Below are positions 5,179 through 9,018 of a stretch of DNA of 9,018 nt, piece after piece (the first letter of the stretch is position 1; each line of letters begins with the position of its first letter). Source of the stretch: Gammaproteobacteria bacterium (GTDB taxonomy: Bacteria > Pseudomonadota > Gammaproteobacteria > Eutrophobiales > Eutrophobiaceae). The DNA lies in NCBI GenBank assembly GCA_015661095.1, contig JACVQI010000118.1, positions 1 to 9,018 of the forward strand. Reading direction: 5' to 3'. Both the position numbers and the translations under genes were made by a program. The notes under the pieces are model-generated. The model was not told the DNA's origin, did no database searches, and saw nothing but the letters and a program-made list of their open reading frames with translations.

Positions 5179-5871
5179 TTAAATCTTCACGGACCGCCCG
5201 GTCACCGGGTGCGGGTAGTGAAACGGTACGCAATAGGTCTCGGGCCACAGCTTTGGCGGTTGCCCATGCAACACGTCCGGCCCCAGCGGATCTTCAGGAT
5301 AGGTGGTCGGAGAATTGACACTGATGATATCGGCATTGGCCCAACCGTCCTCAAAGGTCGCCTGCCATTGCAGGTTATAGTTGAGAAATTTAATCTTCCA
5401 GACGCCGCCCTCGCGGCAATATTCATTTTCATAAACTCCCGCTTCCCACCATTGCCGCGGTAACCGGCTGGGCGGATCAGGCATGGTTTTATGGACCCCG
5501 CCCTGCAGCAAGGCTCTGAATCTACCCTTGGCGGTTTGCCGATCGGCGGCGACATGGATGACATCCTGCAACTGCAGGTGGTCCACCAGCATGCCGTAGA
5601 TCGGATGGTTCTTGCCCTTGGTGAAAACCTGTCGCAACCGGCCTTCGTACAAACGCCGGACGCTCTCCCGGCCCTGATACAGACCACCCATGAATGACAG
5701 CACACCGTCTTCGGCGAACAAATCCACAACCTCGCTGTACAAACCCTTGTCCATGTAATAGCCGTAGGTGTGCTGCAGATCCTTGATGGCATTGATGTCT
5801 TCCAGTACCTGCAACTGACGGGTCAGCGCTGCGACCTGGGCTTTCAGTTCACTCAATTCATCAGATGTCAT
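5179..5871 (-). CDS. SnoaL-like domain protein (NTF2 superfamily), second gene of hydrolase operon
   Basis: This 230-residue protein has no signal peptide. A short heptad-like N-terminal helix (residues 3-27, Leu/Val/Ile spaced along ELSELKAQVAALTRQLQVLE) leads into a SnoaL_4-type domain with AIKDLQHTYGYYMDKGLYSE (29-48), VDLFAEDGVLSFMGGLYQG (49-67) and the later strand EYCREGGVWKIKFLNYNLQW (150-169). A proline-rich tail (about 188-230) is longer than the usual domain. Relatives include polyketide cyclases, dehydratases such as scytalone dehydratase and BaiE, and ring-hydroxylation subunits, so a hydratase, isomerase or ligand-binding role is possible. AGGAG lies 8 nt before its ATG (plus-strand CTCCT at 5880-5884). 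It follows the hydrolase gene by 35 nt on the same strand and is almost surely co-transcribed with it. Confidence 0.88.
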   Translation of the reverse strand: MTSDELSELKAQVAALTRQLQVLEDINAIKDLQHTYGYYMDKGLYSEVVDLFAEDGVLSFMGGLYQGRESVRRLYEGRLRQVFTKGKNHPIYGMLVDHLQLQDVIHVAADRQTAKGRFRALLQGGVHKTMPDPPSRLPRQWWEAGVYENEYCREGGVWKIKFLNYNLQWQATFEDGWANADIISVNSPTTYPEDPLGPDVLHGQPPKLWPETYCVPFHYPHPVTGRSVKI

Positions 5872-5906
5872 TTATTAGTCTCCTGTTATGATTTCTGTGT
5901 TGGGTC

Positions 5907-7586
5907 TTAAGTGGGTATCACCGGCACCAGTAGATGCGAGTCGTATCCCCCGCCGCTTAGGATAATGTGCTGGCCCTGGTTTCGTGTGTCCTGATGCAGA
6001 CAGAACGGCAGATTCGTGGGTGCCTCGGTATAGATATCGCTGCCTTTTATCACCAGCCGTAATTTTTCGCCGCGTAGAAATACGGTCGCCGACGGCCATA
6101 TTTCAATCTCCAGTGGCACCGGCACACCGGGTTCGAGTCGCTCTTCATGGGTATGCAGATGCACCGGTTGCTGCGGAGTCGAGCGCGTCGCATCCAGAGC
6201 CCGATGGCTGGCCCGGAGCCAGCCCAACGCCACCGGTCCGTTGTCATACAACGAATAGAACACAAACGGCACTTGATCTCCGGCCTGATCGTATTTCTGA
6301 ATGGCGACAAAAATATCCATGTCATCGGCTCCATCGGTCGTGACCCAAAGGCGCAGTTTCATATGTCCGGTCAGCTCAGTATCAGCACTGAACTGGTAAT
6401 CGAACTGCGCCTGCTTCTCCATGTCCTCCGAGTCATAACGGAATTCGGCATTCTTATGTACGGGAGATTCAACCAGCGACTGGTCAGCGACGTTGAGATA
6501 GAGCTTACGGTATTCCGTCCGCGCCAGCGGCCATTCGCGCTCACTGTGGATCGTACTGGAGTAAGCGCGGTCCCGGATCTCCAGTTGCACCTTTGGCCAG
6601 GTCAATACCGAGTCGTCGTTGCCTTTGAGAAAATGATCGAAGAATTGCCGTTGTTTCTCGACGCTGGCGGGCAGATAAAAATAATGCCACTTCTTGCGAC
6701 CATGGACCTCGAGCCACTTGTGTTTCGCGGGAATGCGCTTGTAAGCCTCCAGGGTACCGCGGGCGTGCAAGCCCTGATCCGACCAGCTGGCGACAATATA
6801 GGTCGGGACCTCAATACTCTCCAGGTTATGTTCCTTGCTGCGCCAATACTCGTCGTACAGGGGATGTGCTTGCATGTTGGCGTAGGTGTCTTCCGTCCGG
6901 GTGGTGGACCAGACCAGGTTGCCGCAGGCTCGCGGGATGAAGCGGGTCTCCGGTATGCCGCCGTGATAGCCGAATTCCCGGTACCAGTCCGAAAATCCCT
7001 CCCACGGATTTATCGCCGCCAGATGCGGTGGTTTCAACGGCGCCACCTGCCACTGGATCGCCGTGAGATAGGAAACACCCGCCAGTCCGACTTTGCCGTT
7101 ACTCCAGGGACGCGTTCCGGCCCACTCGATCAGATCGTAACAATCCAGACTTTCCTCCAGCCCGCCGTGATGCATCTCGCCTTCCGAATACCAGGTGCCG
7201 CGGGGATCGGGATAGAGGATGGCGTAGCCGTGTCGACACCACCAGGCAGGGTCGGGGGCTTCGAATGCGGTATAGGGTGAGATCCAGCCGGGGTCCACGT
7301 CCGCCTGCGGCCAGAGTTTGTTGGTCTGGTTATGTTTGCCATAGGGACTCCAGCCGATGATCACCGGTAGATCCTTGGCGCCGGCCGTTCCATCCGGCCG
7401 GTAAATATCCACCAATATCCGGATACCATCCCGCATCGGCACCGGAATATTTCTTTCGATATGCAGACCATGCTCGCGCAGTTCCACATGAGCGGTGCCG
7501 GGATGCGGCGGTTTACCCACCGCCCGATCTGGTGGCTGGCCCGCGCGCATAATGATTCCGATTGCTGGATCAGGTGTGGAGTTCAT
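5907..7586 (-). CDS. CocE/NonD-family alpha/beta hydrolase (S15, Xaa-Pro dipeptidyl-peptidase-like)
   Basis: This 559-residue protein resembles cocaine esterase-type hydrolases, which cleave esters or amides of small molecules. The N-terminal catalytic domain begins with RNIPVPMRDGIRILVDIYRP (45-64). It contains the family's RGTWYSEGE segment (129-137) and the nucleophile elbow GLAGVSYLTA with Ser172. The likely acid is Asp270 in VASWSDQGLHARG, and the likely base is His295 or His301 in LEVHGRKKWHYFY. The C-terminal part is the jelly-roll PepX_C domain and ends in the typical GQHIILSGGGYDSHLLVPVIP block. No signal peptide is seen, so it is cytoplasmic. The length is normal for the family. The ATG at 7586 lacks a strong ribosome-binding site; the in-frame ATG at 7550 (Met13, preceded by GGAA) is a possible alternative. 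The physiological substrate is not known. Confidence 0.93.
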   Translation of the reverse strand: MNSTPDPAIGIIMRAGQPPDRAVGKPPHPGTAHVELREHGLHIERNIPVPMRDGIRILVDIYRPDGTAGAKDLPVIIGWSPYGKHNQTNKLWPQADVDPGWISPYTAFEAPDPAWWCRHGYAILYPDPRGTWYSEGEMHHGGLEESLDCYDLIEWAGTRPWSNGKVGLAGVSYLTAIQWQVAPLKPPHLAAINPWEGFSDWYREFGYHGGIPETRFIPRACGNLVWSTTRTEDTYANMQAHPLYDEYWRSKEHNLESIEVPTYIVASWSDQGLHARGTLEAYKRIPAKHKWLEVHGRKKWHYFYLPASVEKQRQFFDHFLKGNDDSVLTWPKVQLEIRDRAYSSTIHSEREWPLARTEYRKLYLNVADQSLVESPVHKNAEFRYDSEDMEKQAQFDYQFSADTELTGHMKLRLWVTTDGADDMDIFVAIQKYDQAGDQVPFVFYSLYDNGPVALGWLRASHRALDATRSTPQQPVHLHTHEERLEPGVPVPLEIEIWPSATVFLRGEKLRLVIKGSDIYTEAPTNLPFCLHQDTRNQGQHIILSGGGYDSHLLVPVIPT

Positions 7587-7646
7587 ACCTATGCCGCTAT
7601 TCTCCCGAGCTTAACAACAACTTTATTAATTGTGGCTGCTTTTAGG

Positions 7647-7652
7647 ATTATA
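7647..7652 (-). promoter_or_regulatory. Consensus -10 for the hydrolase/SnoaL operon
   Basis: Read on the minus strand, TATAAT occupies 7652-7647, about 60 nt upstream of the hydrolase ATG. The expected -35 position (7670-7675) has no consensus hexamer, which suggests dependence on an activator. That position lies within the dyad at 7661-7685. Confidence 0.42.
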
Positions 7653-7660
7653 CAGGACGG

Positions 7661-7685
7661 TATGGACAAATAGTTGTTTCCCATA
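7661..7685. promoter_or_regulatory. Dyad over the divergent promoters, candidate operator
   Basis: TATGG-ACAA (7661-7669) is mirrored by TTGT (7674-7677) and CCATA (7681-7685), with one 3-nt offset (TTC) in the right arm. The dyad covers the -35 TTGTTT of the methyltransferase promoter and the -35 position of the facing hydrolase promoter. One regulator bound here could control both directions. No regulator gene is in the window. Confidence 0.3.
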
Positions 7686-7702
7686 TTGGCGCTTGCTATC
7701 CT
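7674..7702 (+). promoter_or_regulatory. Sigma70-type promoter of the methyltransferase gene
   Basis: TTGTTT (7674-7679) and TATCCT (7697-7702) are spaced by exactly 17 nt. The -10 is preceded by TGC, giving an extended -10 (TGnTATCCT). Transcription would start near 7709, leaving a 35-nt leader with GGAGG at 7733-7737. Confidence 0.55.
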
Positions 7703-7743
7703 GACCCGAACGAATAATAGCCAAAGAACCACGGAGGCACACC

Positions 7744-8520
7744 ATGCGTCAATTACCCTTACTCATCTGTCTGGCATTCATTTCACAAACAGCCCTGGCA
7801 CAATTCCAGCCCCCGCAGCTGACTCCTGTGCAACAGAAAATCCAGCAGCTCATGCAAAGCGATATCCGCACCACTGAGGAAAAGGCCCGCGATCGGGAAC
7901 GCAACCCCGTCGGGACCCTCGGTTTCTTCGGTGTGCAGGAGGACATGAAGGTGCTGGAACTGATCCCGGCGGGGGGCTGGTTTACCAAAATCCTCGGCCC
8001 ACTGCTGCGCGACAAAGGCGAATTGTATATCGTGGAACCTGAATTTTATGCCACCAGAACGGACCCGATTCTGAAGCTGGCCGGCATGGATAAAGTCAAG
8101 AAACTCGCCTGGGGGACCTGGGAAGGACAACTGGAACCAAATGTCAGAACGCTGCCGCCGCCGGGCAAATGGGACGTCACCAATCTCGACATGGTGTTGA
8201 CCTTTCGCAACTATCACAACTTCTCCGTGGCGGCGCGGGCGGTCCTGAACAAATCCGTCTATGACGCACTGAAGCCGGGTGGTATTTACGCGATAAAGGA
8301 TCACACCCGCCGGCACATGGAGCCGACCAATACGGAAAACGGCAGGCGCGTGGATCCGGTCGCGATGATCAAGGAATTGCAGGACGCGGGCTTCGTCTTC
8401 GTCGATTACAGCCCTATCCATTTCAAGCCGGATGACGAACTGCGTTATGAAGTCGGCCGCGCCAGCGTTACCGGCAATACCGATCGGTTTACCATGATAT
8501 TCCAGAAACCAGAAAAATAA
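7744..8520 (+). CDS. Exported class I SAM-dependent methyltransferase-like protein (COG4798-type)
   Basis: This 258-residue protein opens with a clear signal peptide (LPLLICLAFISQTALA, cut after residue 19), yet the rest is a Rossmann methyltransferase fold. The SAM-binding motif I is KVLELIPAGGWFTKIL (69-84). A strand ending in an acidic residue follows (ELYIVEPEF, 93-101), then a motif around LDMVLTFRNYHNF, the post-motif ALKPGGIYAIKDHTRR, and a C-terminal DAGFVFVDYSP strand. The first 60 residues contain the family's 'SDIRTTEEKARDRERNPV' segment. The export signal conflicts with a cytosolic SAM cofactor, so the real activity or ligand is uncertain. GGAGG, 6 nt before the ATG, supports the start. 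The gene stands alone between its own promoter and a strong terminator. Confidence 0.9.
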   Translation: MRQLPLLICLAFISQTALAQFQPPQLTPVQQKIQQLMQSDIRTTEEKARDRERNPVGTLGFFGVQEDMKVLELIPAGGWFTKILGPLLRDKGELYIVEPEFYATRTDPILKLAGMDKVKKLAWGTWEGQLEPNVRTLPPPGKWDVTNLDMVLTFRNYHNFSVAARAVLNKSVYDALKPGGIYAIKDHTRRHMEPTNTENGRRVDPVAMIKELQDAGFVFVDYSPIHFKPDDELRYEVGRASVTGNTDRFTMIFQKPEK

Positions 8521-8540
8521 TCAGCGCATCTGCACTACAC

Positions 8541-8569
8541 AAAAAACCCGGGCATGCCCGGGTTTTTTT
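8541..8569. terminator. Bidirectional Rho-independent terminator
   Basis: A run of six A (8541-8546), the palindromic stem CCCGGG/CCCGGG with CATG in the loop (8547-8562), and seven T (8563-8569) form a textbook intrinsic terminator usable from both strands. It lies 21 nt after the methyltransferase stop codon and 10 nt beyond the stop of the convergent TraB/GumN gene, so it serves both. Confidence 0.95.
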
Positions 8570-8578
8570 ATACACTGT

Positions 8579-9018
8579 TTATTGTAACCTGACCGCCGTC
8601 ACCTGATACTTATCATCCAGAATATCGATAATACTCCGGTCACCGATCAGATGTCCGGCGCCAACCACGACGAAATAGTCGTCCTGACCATGTTCCAGAT
8701 ACTCCCTGATACCGGCTGACATCTTTTTATTCCGGTCAAAGAACAGCATCTCCATCAGCTTTTGCAGTTCCGGATTGGTTTCAGCCTCAGTTGCCAATTC
8801 ACTGAACAGGATATTTTGTAATTGTTTCAGATCCGCGCAACGCCAGGCGTCAATCATCTGCTGAATTTGTTCCTTGCCTTCCTCAAACTCCGCCAGGGTA
8901 TAAGCCAGAAAGGTTTCACCATTCAATTGTTCGAGCATTCCGATTTGCTCAGTCACTGATTCCAGTTCCAGAATTTGTGCCTGATCCGGCTTTTTACCGA
9001 GCAAATACATTTCTATAC
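8579..9018 (-). CDS. TraB/GumN family protein, C-terminal half (runs off the window edge)
   Basis: The visible part is the C-terminal half of a TraB/GumN-family protein, a family related to TIKI-type metalloproteases and often exported. It shows LELESVTEQIGMLEQL, corresponding to the family's 'GLETVEEQL' region. It then has a helical segment with LAYTLAEFEEGKEQIQQMI and AWRCADLKQLQ, a later DRNKKMSAGIREYL block, and the diagnostic C-terminal GAGHLIGDRSIIDIL. Family members are usually near 280-300 residues with an N-terminal GxxH motif, so about half is missing. The frame is still open at the edge (Ile-Glu before the first in-window Met). The Met at 9010 is therefore most likely internal and the true start lies beyond 9018. 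The activity is unproven for most bacterial members. Confidence 0.85.
   Translation of the reverse strand, partial: IEMYLLGKKPDQAQILELESVTEQIGMLEQLNGETFLAYTLAEFEEGKEQIQQMIDAWRCADLKQLQNILFSELATEAETNPELQKLMEMLFFDRNKKMSAGIREYLEHGQDDYFVVVGAGHLIGDRSIIDILDDKYQVTAVRLQ

Noticed and set aside
5186..5215. GC-rich inverted repeat CCCGG/CCGGG as a terminator between the convergent genes
   Set aside because: It lies inside the SnoaL-like coding region, has a 3-nt loop with only five clean pairs, and is not followed by a T-run in either direction.
6147..7280. 377-residue plus-strand reading frame opposite the hydrolase
   Set aside because: It is fully antisense to a gene with clear S15-family catalytic motifs, and its translation shows no domain of its own.
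7783..8421. 212-residue minus-strand reading frame opposite the methyltransferase
   Set aside because: It is antisense to a well-supported gene and has no recognisable motif or good ribosome-binding site.

Overview
The window looks like a stretch of a Gram-negative chromosome, most likely gammaproteobacterial. The grounds are a TonB-dependent outer-membrane receptor, several Sec-type signal peptides, clear Shine-Dalgarno sites, sigma70-like promoter elements and mid-range GC judged by eye. I see no tRNA, rRNA, transposase, phage gene or CRISPR array. Genus-level placement is not possible from the sequence alone.

Layout. Positions 1-205 are the 3' part of a cobalamin riboswitch plus its expression platform, leading into a TonB-dependent receptor (206-2221) that is therefore probably a B12/corrinoid transporter. 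Next comes a 342-nt gene-free stretch (2222-2563). It holds a strong hairpin after the receptor gene, a possible promoter, and five different stem-loops standing almost end to end at 2338-2485. One stem-loop displays CCTCCT, the anti-Shine-Dalgarno sequence, in its loop, and a possible small RNA is proposed there. An extended -10 promoter (2527-2535) then leads into a spore-photoproduct-lyase-like radical SAM protein (2564-3802). A 222-nt AT-rich intergenic region with duplicated short motifs precedes a small secreted TPR protein (4025-4549) and a small secreted NTF2/SnoaL-like protein (4671-5168).

On the minus strand, a two-gene operon runs from 7586 to 5179: a CocE/NonD-type (S15) alpha/beta hydrolase followed 35 nt later by a SnoaL-like protein. 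The operon converges on the plus-strand NTF2-like gene with a 10-nt gap. The hydrolase is divergent from an exported COG4798-type methyltransferase (7744-8520), and a dyad lies over the facing promoters between them. A bidirectional intrinsic terminator (8541-8569) separates the methyltransferase from a convergent TraB/GumN-family gene that runs off the right edge.

How the parts work together. Only two functional links are supported: riboswitch with receptor (B12-repressed corrinoid uptake), and hydrolase with SnoaL-like protein (co-transcribed, probably acting on one small-molecule substrate). The rest looks like a collection of independent single-gene units. The most unexplained item is the stem-loop cluster at 2230-2485.
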